Source of the DNA: Marivirga harenae
Lineage (GTDB): Bacteria; Bacteroidota; Bacteroidia; Cytophagales; Cyclobacteriaceae
Reading direction: 5' to 3'
NCBI RefSeq assembly: GCF_030534335.1
Contig: NZ_CP130565.1
Location: 2,997,501 to 3,061,500, forward strand
Length of the DNA: 64,000 nt
Positions within the stretch are counted from its first letter, which is position 1, and the number at the start of each line of letters is the position of its first letter. Position numbers and translations under genes: made by a program. The notes under the pieces were generated by a model that ran no database searches, had not been told where the DNA came from, and was given only the letters and a program-made list of their open reading frames with translations. This document shows, in pieces, positions 32,362-42,760 of this stretch.

Positions 32362-35112
32362 ATGAAACAATTTTACAAGTTACTTTCCCTCCTAATTCTA
32401 TTTTGTATTCCTGCCTTAAGTCAGGCTCAAGGTGATATTCAACCAGATATTACCCCTGAGTTCTTTTCTGCGGATCAAGAGATTACCATCACATATGATG
32501 TGACAGGAACAAACCTAGCTTCACTCGATGATGCCTATATGTGGATGTGGCTACCTGATAAAAGTATTGATGCGCCCTCCAATATTAATCCTGCAGATTC
32601 TGATCCAGAAGCAAGCAATCAAGCTAAACTTGAAAAAATAACTGAAAACGGTCAAACCTTATTCCGTATTTCATTAACTCCCACGACATTTTACGACCAA
32701 AACGCTGATGTTATTTCCCAAATAGGAATGCTCTTAAAAGGCAATGATTGGGCTGATGGTCAAACTGAAGACTTTATTACAGAAATAAGTAAAGGTTTTT
32801 CAGTGAATATTGCTTCCCCAACAGGTAATTATGGATTTTATGAAGCAAATGAGATTGTAAGTATTGAATTATCTTCTTCTGAGCCAGCACATTTTCAATT
32901 TTTTGTGGATGGAAATTTGGAATATGAAGAATCAGACTTTTCCGAATTTTCTTACGAGCATACTGTAATTGATGATGGTCAAGCTCACGACTTAATCATC
33001 AAAGCAGGAAATGGTACGGATGAGGAGTTATTTAATTATTCCTATATAGTGAATCCAGTAGTTGGCAATGAACCGCTTCCTGATGGTTTGCAAAACGGAA
33101 TAAATTATGGCGAAGATGACACTGCTGTCCACCTTGTACTGACTGCTCCCGCTAAGGAAAATGTATTTGTGATTGGTACCTTTAATGATTGGAGCCTTTC
33201 GGATGAGTTTCTAATGAAAAAAGATGGGGATCAGTTTTGGATTGAAATTGGCAATTTAACACCAAGCCAAGAATACCAATTCCAATACCTAGTGGACGGA
33301 GAAATTACCATTGCTGATCCATATGCTGAAAAAATAGGGTCGGAATATGATGATCCTGAAATAATTAGGGATAACCGATACCCTGATTTAATGCCATATC
33401 CATCCGGAAAAACAGCTCATGCTGTGAGCTATATTCAAACCAATAAAGTCCAATTTCCTTGGACGGATGACAGTTTTCAGAAGCCAGCAAATGAAGATTT
33501 AGTGATTTATGAATTATTGATCAGGGATTTCACAGAATTAAGGACATACGATGCTGTAACTGCGAGATTAGATTATCTCGAAGATTTAGGCATTAATGCC
33601 ATCCAATTTATGCCTGTAATGGAATTTGAAGGAAATTTGAGTTGGGGATATAATCCTTATGCGATGTTGGCTTTGGATAAATTTTACGGTACGGAATATG
33701 ACTTTAAAACGCTGGTTAATGAAGCCCACAATCGTGGAATCGCGATCATTTTAGACATTGCTTTAAACCACCAGTTTGGTAGAAATTCTTTGGCAAGATT
33801 ATTTAATCAAGGAGATTACGGTAACCCAACTTCACAAAACCCTTGGTTTAACACCAGTGCACGTCACGATTTTAATGTTGGCTATGATATGAACCACGAA
33901 AGTCAATACACCCAAGATTATGTAGATAGGGTAGTGGCTTATTGGTTGCAAGAATACCACGTGGATGGTTATCGATATGATTTATCTAAAGGCTTCACTC
34001 AAAAAAACACACTAGGAAACGTGGGTGCTTGGGGTCAATATGATGCTTCAAGAATTACATTATTAAAAAGGCTAGCCGATTTTCAATGGTCAGTTGATCC
34101 AGAATCATACGTGATTTTAGAACATTTTGCTGAAAATTCTGAAGAAAGAGAACTGGCTGATTATGGTATGATGCTTTGGGGTAATGAAAACCACAATTTT
34201 AGAAATTTGGCCAAAGGAAATAGTGCCTCAGTCAGTGGCTTGAGTTATCAAAGCAAAGGTTGGAAAGAGCCTCATGTAATTGGTTATATGGAAAGCCACG
34301 ATGAGGAAAGAGTGGCCTGGGATTTGAAAAATAGTTCATCAAGTAGCTTAGCAGATCAAATGCAAAGATTGAAGTTGAATACGGCTTTATTCTTTATGGC
34401 TCCAGGGCCTAAAATGATTTGGCAATTTGGTGAGTTTGGTTACGATGAGGAATTGAACAATGATAGGTTAGGGGTAAAGCCAACCCGATGGGAATACCTT
34501 GAAGATCCGGAGCGAAAAAAGCTTTTTCAGGTTTACCAAAGCCTAATCAAATTGAAAACAAGAACTGATTATATTAACAAGGATAATTTCCAATGGTCTG
34601 CGAGTGGCGATTTGAAATGGGCTAGGTTTAATAATAATGATGTAAAAATAGTGATGGTGGGAAATTTCAGTAAAAGTACTCAAACTTTTGACCAACAGAT
34701 TATTCAAGCGGGTACATGGTATGACTACTTCACTGGAAAAGAATATGAAATTGGAAACGAAGTCTCCATTACTCTAATCGCAGGGGAATTTAGAATATTG
34801 ACCAGCGAGCCTATAGAAAATTATGTGGATGATGAAGATCAAGAAGAATTAGTTCTTGCTCGTCAAAAATCAAGCTGGAGTTCAAATGTAAAAGTTTTTC
34901 CAAATCCTGCTCAAAATCAGATTTTCATCGAGACAGAAAAGCAAATTGAAAATATTTTTATTACAGACCTAAGTGGTAAATCCATCCAGTTTGAAATAAA
35001 AGAAAACCAAAATCGATTTGTAATTGATTTATCTCAATTGGATTCAGGAGTCTATTTAGTCAATTTTCAAGAAGAGGGTATTCGCAAACAACAAAAAATC
35101 ATAAAGTTTTAA
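32362..35112 (+). CDS. Secreted GH13 alpha-amylase/pullulanase-type enzyme with CBM48-like and T9SS domains
   Basis: I start at the ATG at 32362 because a signal peptide follows (MKQFYKLLSLLILFCIPAL); the frame extends back to 32326 through a hairpin. Of 916 residues, about 20-240 are beta-rich N-terminal modules and 250-340 are a CBM48/E-set-like domain (VFVIGTFNDWS). About 365-780 form the GH13 barrel with nucleophile Asp540 (DGYRYD), acid Glu587 (VILEHF) and Asp647 (ESHDEE). The last 75 residues are a type IX sorting domain (VKVFPNPAQNQIF). It probably cuts starch at the cell surface, feeding SusC/D. It lies between susE and susC with a 20-bp gap to susC. Confidence 0.92.
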   Translation: MKQFYKLLSLLILFCIPALSQAQGDIQPDITPEFFSADQEITITYDVTGTNLASLDDAYMWMWLPDKSIDAPSNINPADSDPEASNQAKLEKITENGQTLFRISLTPTTFYDQNADVISQIGMLLKGNDWADGQTEDFITEISKGFSVNIASPTGNYGFYEANEIVSIELSSSEPAHFQFFVDGNLEYEESDFSEFSYEHTVIDDGQAHDLIIKAGNGTDEELFNYSYIVNPVVGNEPLPDGLQNGINYGEDDTAVHLVLTAPAKENVFVIGTFNDWSLSDEFLMKKDGDQFWIEIGNLTPSQEYQFQYLVDGEITIADPYAEKIGSEYDDPEIIRDNRYPDLMPYPSGKTAHAVSYIQTNKVQFPWTDDSFQKPANEDLVIYELLIRDFTELRTYDAVTARLDYLEDLGINAIQFMPVMEFEGNLSWGYNPYAMLALDKFYGTEYDFKTLVNEAHNRGIAIILDIALNHQFGRNSLARLFNQGDYGNPTSQNPWFNTSARHDFNVGYDMNHESQYTQDYVDRVVAYWLQEYHVDGYRYDLSKGFTQKNTLGNVGAWGQYDASRITLLKRLADFQWSVDPESYVILEHFAENSEERELADYGMMLWGNENHNFRNLAKGNSASVSGLSYQSKGWKEPHVIGYMESHDEERVAWDLKNSSSSSLADQMQRLKLNTALFFMAPGPKMIWQFGEFGYDEELNNDRLGVKPTRWEYLEDPERKKLFQVYQSLIKLKTRTDYINKDNFQWSASGDLKWARFNNNDVKIVMVGNFSKSTQTFDQQIIQAGTWYDYFTGKEYEIGNEVSITLIAGEFRILTSEPIENYVDDEDQEELVLARQKSSWSSNVKVFPNPAQNQIFIETEKQIENIFITDLSGKSIQFEIKENQNRFVIDLSQLDSGVYLVNFQEEGIRKQQKIIKF

Positions 35113-35132
35113 TTTTTTAAATAAATCATAAT

Positions 35133-38129
35133 ATGGATCAAAATTATACATACTCACAAAGTGGGACGCTACGGAGGGATGGCACGGCTATCTTCAAAGG
35201 GATGCTCACAGCTTTCCTTGTGGTTTTTATCACTTTACAATTGCAAGCGCAAGAAAGGACCGTTTCAGGAACGGTTTCTGATGCTATTACTGGTGAGACT
35301 CTACCTGGAACCAGTGTTAAAATTAAAGGAACTTCGCAAGGAACAACTACCTCTTTGGAAGGGGAATACAAGCTTGAAGTAGATGCTAATGATGTTTTGA
35401 TTTTTTCTTTTATTGGATATTCCAAGCAAGAGATAGTGGTAGGCGCTCGGTCTATAATTGATGTTCAGATGCAGGAAGATATTTCTCAATTGGGAGAAGT
35501 AGTGGTTGTTGGTTATGGAACGCAAGAAGAAAAGGACGTGACTGGTGTTGTAAGTACGGTAAAGGAAGAGTCATTCAATAGAGGACAAATTGCTAGTCCA
35601 GAGCGCTTGATAACCGGTAAAATTGCTGGAGTTGACGTGACTCCTGGGAACACAAGAGCTGGTGGTGGAGGAATCACTATTAGAGGAGTGGGCTCAATAA
35701 ATGCACAGGCTCAACCATTAATTGTGGTCGATGGTGTTCCCATTAGCAATGATGGTAGCTCTGGAACAAGAAACGCGAATAATTTCATAAATCCAGCCGA
35801 TATCGAAAGTGTTACTGTTTTAAAGGATGCATCTGCAACAGCAATCTATGGTTCTAGAGGGGCTGCAGGGGTTATTTTATACACCACCAAGTCGGGTAAA
35901 AAGGGTCAAAACACAGTTGCTTATGATGGTTCATTTGCTTTTTCAGAAGTTTTAAGAGAACCAGACTTTTTAAGTACTCAAAATTTCAGAAATGCAATCC
36001 GTCAATTTAGTCCCCAAAACGAAGGGCGATTAGGTGACCAAGACACAGATTGGTTCAATGAGGTAACTAGAAGTACTTTAAGTCAAAATCATAATTTGTC
36101 TTTCTCTGGTGCAACTGAAAAAATTAATTATCTGGTTTCTGTCAATCATATGGATAATAAAGAAGTATTAAGAGGAGACAGGAACCAAGTGACTCGATTG
36201 AGTATGCGATTAAAAACTACGGTCTTGAATGATCATTTGGATATTACTTTTAATACCAAAAATGCATTGACGAACGATCAATATAAACCAAATGTTGTGG
36301 GTGGCGCGGTATCTTTCGATCCAACCAAACCAGTTTATGATTCTGAAGCAGAAGAATTTGGAGGCTATTATGAATGGGATGTTTCTTCTATTGATCCGAT
36401 TAACCCAGTTTCAACACTTGAACAAACTCAAAGTATCGGTGAAAATAGAAGGTCTTTTAACTCAATTAATTTTGACTTAAAGATTCCGGGCATAGAAGGT
36501 TTGACATGGAGTGCCACCGGTTCTTATGATTTAAGAAACGGTCAGAATAAGGTTTTTGAGCCATTCACCTTAAGAAATGACAATAGAGATGGGTATATGC
36601 AAAGATCCACTAACAATGCATACACCACCACTTTATTTACTACTTTAAACTATAATAAGTCGTTTGGATCACATGATATTGATGTGCTTGGAGGATATGA
36701 ATTCCAAGAAGTTTTTAGAGAAACGACTGGCTATGAAGGTATTAATTTAACTGATGATAGCAAAGGCTTTAACGATCCAACTGTTATACCAAGAGAATTT
36801 ATAGATCTATACAGAGCGATTCCAATTACCAATCAATTGCAATCTTATTTCGGAAGAATTAATTATTCTTATGATGATAAATATTTACTGACAGTAACCG
36901 GAAGAATGGATGGTTCCACTCGCTTTGGTTTTGGAAATAAGTATGGATTTTTCCCTTCAGCGGCCCTAGGTTGGAGAATTATTGAAGAAGATTTTTTCGA
37001 GGGTTTGACAGGAACATTTAACGATTTGAAATTAAGAGTAGGATGGGGTCAAACAGGAAATCAGAATATTGGAGATTACTTATATGATAAATTCTATTTC
37101 TTGAGTGATGCTAGTGCGACTTACCAATTTGGAGATGAATATATTCAGTTATTAAGACCTACTGCAGTGGATCCGAATATTCAATGGGAAAGATTAATTT
37201 CAACCAATATCGGAATTGACTTTTCATTACTAAATGGAAGATTATCAGGTACTTTAGATTTTTATGATAAAACAACTGATCAGTTGTTATTTAATGTACC
37301 AGTAGCTGCTGCAACTAATGTTGGAGATAGGGTAACTACCAATATTGGAGAAATGAACAATAAAGGAGTTGAATTGGGACTGAATTTCATAGCAATAGAC
37401 AACGAAAAATTTGGCTGGGATATAGGCTATAATTTCACCTATAATCAAAATAAAATTGTGAAACTTAATAATGAAATTGATGAAGATAGCCCTGGGATTC
37501 AGGTAGGTGGAATATCAGGCGATATCGGTAGAACAATACAGGTTTTGCAAGTTGGGCAGCCGATTTCTACTTTCTATTCTTACAATCATTTATATGACGC
37601 TGCAGGAAAACCACTTGTAGGTGGTACAAACAGCATTTATGAAGATGTTAATGGTGACAACATTATCAACGAAAATGACTTACAAACGCAAGGTGTAGCC
37701 ATTCACCCAATTTTGACAAATTTCGCATCAAACATTAGATATGGGAATTTTGATTTAGCGCTGACGCTACGAGCAAAATTAGGTGGACAAACTTATAATA
37801 ACACCGCCTCCGCCAATGGATGGTATGGTAGGTTGACTGAAGCACAAATTTTGAATAATGTGCATGAATCTGTAATTGAAACGGGTTTTCAGAATAGACA
37901 ACTACTGTCAAACTACTACATTGAAAACAGTAATTTCTTAAAGTTAGATAACCTTACTGTAGGATATAATTTTAATGCTATCCAAGATTTTAGGTTGAGA
38001 TTATATGGTACTGTTCAAAATATGCTTCCGATTTCAGGATATAGTGGATTGGACCCAGAAGTTCAGATTGACAACAACATCTATCCGCCATCAACTGCAT
38101 TTATTTTCGGTATAAACGCAAAATTTTAA
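35133..38129 (+). CDS. SusC-family TonB-dependent outer-membrane transporter
   Basis: A 998-residue SusC/RagA-type porin. A signal segment (to about residue 40, ending LQLQAQ) is followed by a carboxypeptidase-like regulatory domain (TVSGTVSDAITGETLPGTSV), a TonB-box-type linker (EVVVVGYGTQEEKDVTG), the plug domain (ITIRGVGSINAQAQPLIVVD, SATAIYGSRGAAGVIL) and a 22-strand barrel ending in IFGINAKF. It imports malto-oligosaccharides with the SusD partner encoded 10 bp downstream. The substrate is inferred from the flanking amylase genes. The N-terminus before the hydrophobic segment is long and basic; Met25 is an alternative start. Confidence 0.94.
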   Translation: MDQNYTYSQSGTLRRDGTAIFKGMLTAFLVVFITLQLQAQERTVSGTVSDAITGETLPGTSVKIKGTSQGTTTSLEGEYKLEVDANDVLIFSFIGYSKQEIVVGARSIIDVQMQEDISQLGEVVVVGYGTQEEKDVTGVVSTVKEESFNRGQIASPERLITGKIAGVDVTPGNTRAGGGGITIRGVGSINAQAQPLIVVDGVPISNDGSSGTRNANNFINPADIESVTVLKDASATAIYGSRGAAGVILYTTKSGKKGQNTVAYDGSFAFSEVLREPDFLSTQNFRNAIRQFSPQNEGRLGDQDTDWFNEVTRSTLSQNHNLSFSGATEKINYLVSVNHMDNKEVLRGDRNQVTRLSMRLKTTVLNDHLDITFNTKNALTNDQYKPNVVGGAVSFDPTKPVYDSEAEEFGGYYEWDVSSIDPINPVSTLEQTQSIGENRRSFNSINFDLKIPGIEGLTWSATGSYDLRNGQNKVFEPFTLRNDNRDGYMQRSTNNAYTTTLFTTLNYNKSFGSHDIDVLGGYEFQEVFRETTGYEGINLTDDSKGFNDPTVIPREFIDLYRAIPITNQLQSYFGRINYSYDDKYLLTVTGRMDGSTRFGFGNKYGFFPSAALGWRIIEEDFFEGLTGTFNDLKLRVGWGQTGNQNIGDYLYDKFYFLSDASATYQFGDEYIQLLRPTAVDPNIQWERLISTNIGIDFSLLNGRLSGTLDFYDKTTDQLLFNVPVAAATNVGDRVTTNIGEMNNKGVELGLNFIAIDNEKFGWDIGYNFTYNQNKIVKLNNEIDEDSPGIQVGGISGDIGRTIQVLQVGQPISTFYSYNHLYDAAGKPLVGGTNSIYEDVNGDNIINENDLQTQGVAIHPILTNFASNIRYGNFDLALTLRAKLGGQTYNNTASANGWYGRLTEAQILNNVHESVIETGFQNRQLLSNYYIENSNFLKLDNLTVGYNFNAIQDFRLRLYGTVQNMLPISGYSGLDPEVQIDNNIYPPSTAFIFGINAKF

Positions 38130-38139
38130 ATCTAAGAAA

Positions 38140-39696
38140 ATGAAGAAATTTATATATATAATTCTAGCAGGCTTCACCCTTTCATGTACTGATTTGGATT
38201 TAAGACCTGAGTTCGGAGAAACAGCCAATATAGCCTTTCAAGATGTTAAAAACTTGGAAAGGTACATGGCTAAGATTTATGCATCTTATAGTTTAACTGG
38301 TCAGCAAGGACCGGCAGGTGATGCTGATTTAGCATTGGTAAATGATGAGGGGTTTACTTCCTACATCAGAGCTTATTGGAAAGCTCAAGAATTAACCACT
38401 GATGAAGCGGTTATTGCTTGGCAAGATGCGGGTATTCAGGATTTAAATACTCATTCGTGGTCATCAGACAATCAATTCGTTAGGGTTTTGTATTACCGAT
38501 TATTTTTGATCATTTCATATAGCAATGACTTCTTGGAGCAAAGTACAGATGATTTGTTGGCTGATTATGGATATGATGAGCAGGAAAGAGCATTGGCACA
38601 GAGCTATAGAAGTGAAGTTCGCTTTTTGAGAGCGCTTGCTTATTGGCATGCTTTAGATCTATTTAGAAATATACCGATTGTGACAAGTATTACTACTGAT
38701 TTTCCTGTTCAGGACAATCCAGAGGAGGTTTTTAATTTCATAACAGATGAGTTAAGTGCCATTGAAAATGAATTGCCTGATCCTCAGCAAAATGAATATG
38801 GTAGAGCTGACAAAGCTGCCCTGTGGATGCTGCAAGCAAAATTATATCTTAATGGAGAGGTTTATACTGGTACAGACTATTATACTGAAGCAGTTACAGC
38901 ATTAGAAAAAGTATTAAATGGCCCATATTCCATTGAAGGAGATTATCAATTGAATTTTAGAGCAGATAATCACACAAGCAATGAGCTGATTTTTACTTTA
39001 CCTTCAGATGGTATCCAGACCCAAGGATATGGAAGTACAACGTTTTTAATCAACGGTTCAATGGGCGGTAATATGGTATCTGCTGATTACGGTACTAGTG
39101 GAGCTTGGGCAGGTTTAAGGACTACTAAAAACTTGATTCAATTGTTTCCTGATGAAACAGGTGATATTGATAATAGGGCTATATTTTTCACTGATGGGCA
39201 GTCTTTAGAGATCGCTGATTTAACCGTTTTCACGGAAGGCTATGCAGTTCCAAAATATACAAATTTGACCACCGATGGAGAACAGGGAAGTAATACTGAA
39301 TTCGCAGATACTGATTATCCCATGTTTAGATTAGCAGATGCGTACTTAATGTATGCAGAAGCTGTTTTGAGAGGTGGAGGCGGCAGTGAAGCCACAGCTT
39401 TAGGCTTCATTAATGAACTAAGACAAAGAGCTTATGGTGATAATTCTGGGAACATTGCTGCAGGAGATTTGACATTGGATTTCATCTTGGATGAAAGAGC
39501 TAGAGAATTATATTGGGAAGGTCATAGAAGAGCTGATTTGATTCGATTCGGTCTTTATACAGGCGGAGAATACACTTGGCCATGGAAAGGAAATAACATT
39601 GATGGTACTTCAATTAGTAATCATTTAGAAATATTTCCAATTCCGGCTACTGACCTGGCAGCTAATCCTGAACTAGAACAAAATGATGGATATTAA
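38140..39696 (+). CDS. SusD-family starch-binding outer-membrane lipoprotein
   Basis: A 518-residue RagB/SusD lipoprotein with lipobox GFTLSC (Cys16). The TPR-type helical half (SEVRFLRALAYWHALDLFRNIP, KAALWMLQAKLYLNGE) and the C-terminal FILDERARELYWEGHRRADLIRFG-like region (seen in parts) are typical. It forms the lid of the SusC pore and captures oligosaccharides. It follows susC by 10 bp and ends the sus transcript at a terminator. Confidence 0.94.
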   Translation: MKKFIYIILAGFTLSCTDLDLRPEFGETANIAFQDVKNLERYMAKIYASYSLTGQQGPAGDADLALVNDEGFTSYIRAYWKAQELTTDEAVIAWQDAGIQDLNTHSWSSDNQFVRVLYYRLFLIISYSNDFLEQSTDDLLADYGYDEQERALAQSYRSEVRFLRALAYWHALDLFRNIPIVTSITTDFPVQDNPEEVFNFITDELSAIENELPDPQQNEYGRADKAALWMLQAKLYLNGEVYTGTDYYTEAVTALEKVLNGPYSIEGDYQLNFRADNHTSNELIFTLPSDGIQTQGYGSTTFLINGSMGGNMVSADYGTSGAWAGLRTTKNLIQLFPDETGDIDNRAIFFTDGQSLEIADLTVFTEGYAVPKYTNLTTDGEQGSNTEFADTDYPMFRLADAYLMYAEAVLRGGGGSEATALGFINELRQRAYGDNSGNIAAGDLTLDFILDERARELYWEGHRRADLIRFGLYTGGEYTWPWKGNNIDGTSISNHLEIFPIPATDLAANPELEQNDGY

Positions 39697-39738
39697 TTAA
39701 AGTTTTTCTTCTTCATAAACAACTATAAAACGAAAATG

Positions 39739-39765
39739 CAGGGGGCTTTGCTCCCTGTTTTTTTT
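39739..39765 (+). terminator. Intrinsic terminator after susD
   Basis: CAGGGGGC (39739-39746) pairs with GCTCCCTG (39750-39757), with one mismatch and a TTT loop, followed by eight T. Confidence 0.85.
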
Positions 39766-39923
39766 AAATCAATATCATATTTCCTACATTACATGCTAAA
39801 TTATCAAATCAGTTTGTGAGCTCATCAAATCATAAACATTAAAACCGCTTTCTCTTTTATATTTGTACCATTATTGTCATTTTTGGATTCTAAAATAAAA
39901 TTAACTCACTAAAACATAAAAAC

Positions 39924-40985
39924 ATGGCTAAACCAGGAGTATTATCCGGAGAAGAAATGATGAACCTGCTTCATCATGCGAAAGACAATAAATATGCAAT
40001 GCCTGCAGTAAATGTGATAGGAAATAATTCTATCAATGCAGTTTTGGAAACTGCGAGAGAAGTCAACTCTCCTGTTTTTATTCAATTTTCCAATGGAGGT
40101 GCGGTTTTTAATGCTGGTAAGGGGTTGTCAAATGAAGGGCAAAAGGCAGCAATTGCAGGAGCAGTTGCGGGTGCTCATCACGTGCATTTAATGTCTAAAG
40201 AATACGGTGTTCCAGTAATTTTGCATACCGACCATTGCGCTAAAAAATTATTACCGTGGATTGATGGATTATTGGAAGCTGGAAAGGAATTCTATAAAAC
40301 TCATGGAAAGCCATTATTCAGTTCTCATATGATTGATTTATCTGAAGAGCCGTTGGAAGAAAACATTGAGATTTGTAAAAAGTACTTGAAACCAATGGCT
40401 GAAATGGGAATGCATTTAGAGATTGAGTTAGGTATTACAGGCGGTGAAGAGGATGGTGTTGATAATACAGGAGTGGACAGCAGTAGATTATACACGCAGC
40501 CGGAAGAAGTTGCTTATGCCTATGAGCAGTTAAAAGAAGTGAGCGATAATTTCACAATTGCTGCGTCTTTCGGCAACGTTCATGGAGTTTACAAGCCAGG
40601 TAATGTAGAATTGCGTCCTGACATCTTAAAAAATTCTCAAGATCATATCCAAAAGAAACATAATACAGATGATAAGCCAGTATTATTCGTATTCCATGGT
40701 GGTTCTGGTTCAGAACCAGAAAAAATTGAAGAAGCTATCGGATATGGAGCAGTAAAAATGAATATTGATACAGATATGCAGTGGTCATTCTGGAATGGAG
40801 TAAGAAATTACTATAACGATAACGAAGATAGGTTACAACAACAAATAGGAACTTCTGAAGATCCTGATGCTCCAAATAAGAAGTTCTATGATCCAAGAGC
40901 TTGGTTAAGAAAAGGAGAAGAAAGTATGGTTGTACGTTTGAAGCAAGCTTTTAAAGAATTGAATTGTATAAATAAATTGGCGTAA
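39924..40985 (+). CDS. fbaA: Class II fructose-bisphosphate aldolase
   Basis: A 353-residue zinc aldolase that splits fructose-1,6-bisphosphate in glycolysis and forms it in gluconeogenesis. Motifs are AMPAVNVIGNNSINAVLETA, the zinc-ligand region VILHTDHCAKK, ELGITGGEEDGVDNT, FGNVHGVYKPGNV, FHGGSGS and VKMNIDTDMQW. Length fits the class IIA type of E. coli FbaA. It is monocistronic; TATATTTG (39858-39865) is a likely -7 element, with no clear -33. Its place beside the starch genes fits hexose catabolism but may be chance. Confidence 0.95.
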   Translation: MAKPGVLSGEEMMNLLHHAKDNKYAMPAVNVIGNNSINAVLETAREVNSPVFIQFSNGGAVFNAGKGLSNEGQKAAIAGAVAGAHHVHLMSKEYGVPVILHTDHCAKKLLPWIDGLLEAGKEFYKTHGKPLFSSHMIDLSEEPLEENIEICKKYLKPMAEMGMHLEIELGITGGEEDGVDNTGVDSSRLYTQPEEVAYAYEQLKEVSDNFTIAASFGNVHGVYKPGNVELRPDILKNSQDHIQKKHNTDDKPVLFVFHGGSGSEPEKIEEAIGYGAVKMNIDTDMQWSFWNGVRNYYNDNEDRLQQQIGTSEDPDAPNKKFYDPRAWLRKGEESMVVRLKQAFKELNCINKLA

Positions 40986-41031
40986 TTGATAGAATCTAGA
41001 GTCTAGAACTTACAGCCTAGAATAAAGGATT

Positions 41032-41066
41032 AAAAGCACAGGCTTAGAGCTTGTGCTTTTTCTATT
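41032..41066 (+). terminator. Intrinsic terminator after the aldolase gene
   Basis: AAAAGCACA (41032-41040) pairs perfectly with TGTGCTTTT (41052-41060), then TCTATTTTT. Just upstream (40991-41020) is a TCTAG-rich repeat patch like the one at 43296. Confidence 0.8.
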
Positions 41067-41173
41067 TTTATAGAGCTGAATTTTAGATTTACAATTTTAG
41101 AACATAATTCCAGGCAACTTTTCTTATTTTTACTATACTGAAATTCTACAAAGATTATTTAATTCGCAGCCTT

Positions 41174-42760
41174 ATGAATTCCTTCAAGACTATTTTTTAT
41201 CTTATTTGTTTGTTAAACTTTACCGCCTGTAATAAGCCAGATATGAAAGAAAAAAAATCCCAAGCAGAAGCAGATTTTCCTAATGGAGTGGCTTATGAGA
41301 TCTTCATCCAATCTTGGGCAGATGGTAACGGTGATGGAATCGGGGACTTTAAAGGCGCTACTCAGAAGCTTGATTACTTACAGGACTTAGGGATTTCAGC
41401 AGTTTGGTTGATGCCTATTATGCCTTCGCCCAGTTACCATAAGTATGATGTAACAGATTATAAAGCCATTCATCCTGATTATGGTACCATGGAGGACTTT
41501 AAAATTTTCCTTTCAGAGGCGCATAAAAGAAATATCAAAGTGGTGATAGATATGATTATTAATCATACCGCATCTGATCATCCATGGTTTCAGGAAGCTA
41601 AAAAAGGTAGTGATAACCCCTATAGAGATTATTATGTTTGGGCAGATCGAGATAGTATAGCAGATCAAATTGCTAAAAAAGAAGTAACCCAAGATTCTGA
41701 TAATATCACCCAATGGCATGCTGTGAATAATCAAAAAAATGAAAAGCATTATTATGGTTTCTTCTGGGGCGGCATGCCAGATTTAAATTTTGATAATCCT
41801 AAAGTAAGGCAAGAAATATATGATATAGGAAGATTCTGGCTGGACGATATAGGAGTGGATGGATTTCGATTGGATGCGGCCAAGCATATTTTTCCAGATG
41901 ATCGATTAAAAGATTCCTACAAATTTTGGCAAGAATACAGAGACGAGATGCGTAAGATTAAGCCGGATGTCTATTTGGTAGGAGAAGTTTGGTCTTCATC
42001 TGAAATCGTAAAAGAATTTGCTAAAGGTCTGCCAGCGCTATTTAATTTTGATTTAGCTGGCAGCATACAGCAGTCAGTTATCCAAGGTAAAAATGTTGCA
42101 GCAACTATTGAAGGACCTAAATGGGTGAATCTAGAAAATGAGGATTTGATTAGTCGTTTGATTAAACAAAGGGAAGTTTTTAAATCTGCTACGGATGATT
42201 ATCAAGATGCTATTTTTCTAAGTAACCATGACCAAAACCGAGTGATGAGTAATTTTAAAGGAGATATTACTAAAGCTAAAACGGCAGCTTCCATTTTATT
42301 AACATTGCCAGGTACTCCGTATATTTATTACGGGGAAGAAATCGGGATGTTGGGCAAAAAACCCGATCCTAATATCAGAGAACCATTTTTATGGATAGAT
42401 GCCAATAGTGATACTTTGAGAACGAGTTGGATGGATCCTGAATTTACCTCAGATGAAACAGTGGGTCCAGTAAGCCAACAAGAGGAAAATGCTAATTCCT
42501 TATTAAATCATTATAAAAAGTGGATTCATTTACGAAATCACAATGAATTACTGACAAAAGGCAGTATCGAAGAATTTGAAAATCAGAATAGAAATCTTTT
42601 GGCATTCACTAGAGCTATTGATGATGAGAAACTGCATGTTATCCATAATTTATCATCGAAATCACAAACTTTGAAAGTTAGTCCGAAGACGTTTGTTTAC
42701 GGGCAAGAAAATTTGGACAATGGGAAGCTTAAAGCTAGTCAATCAATTATTTTCAAATGA
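41174..42760 (+). CDS. GH13 alpha-glucosidase/amylase-family lipoprotein
   Basis: A 528-residue GH13 enzyme with a lipoprotein signal (LNFTAC, Cys19). Catalytic residues are Asp234 (DGFRLDAAKH), Glu271 (LVGEVWS) and Asp353 (LSNHDQN), with VIDMIINHTASDHPWF as region I. The start YEIFIQSWADGNGDGIGDF resembles the oligo-1,6-glucosidase/amylase branch. It is probably anchored in the periplasm or at the outer membrane and hydrolyses imported malto-oligosaccharides. It overlaps the thioesterase gene by 4 bp, so the two share a transcript although their functions seem unrelated. Confidence 0.92.
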   Translation: MNSFKTIFYLICLLNFTACNKPDMKEKKSQAEADFPNGVAYEIFIQSWADGNGDGIGDFKGATQKLDYLQDLGISAVWLMPIMPSPSYHKYDVTDYKAIHPDYGTMEDFKIFLSEAHKRNIKVVIDMIINHTASDHPWFQEAKKGSDNPYRDYYVWADRDSIADQIAKKEVTQDSDNITQWHAVNNQKNEKHYYGFFWGGMPDLNFDNPKVRQEIYDIGRFWLDDIGVDGFRLDAAKHIFPDDRLKDSYKFWQEYRDEMRKIKPDVYLVGEVWSSSEIVKEFAKGLPALFNFDLAGSIQQSVIQGKNVAATIEGPKWVNLENEDLISRLIKQREVFKSATDDYQDAIFLSNHDQNRVMSNFKGDITKAKTAASILLTLPGTPYIYYGEEIGMLGKKPDPNIREPFLWIDANSDTLRTSWMDPEFTSDETVGPVSQQEENANSLLNHYKKWIHLRNHNELLTKGSIEEFENQNRNLLAFTRAIDDEKLHVIHNLSSKSQTLKVSPKTFVYGQENLDNGKLKASQSIIFK

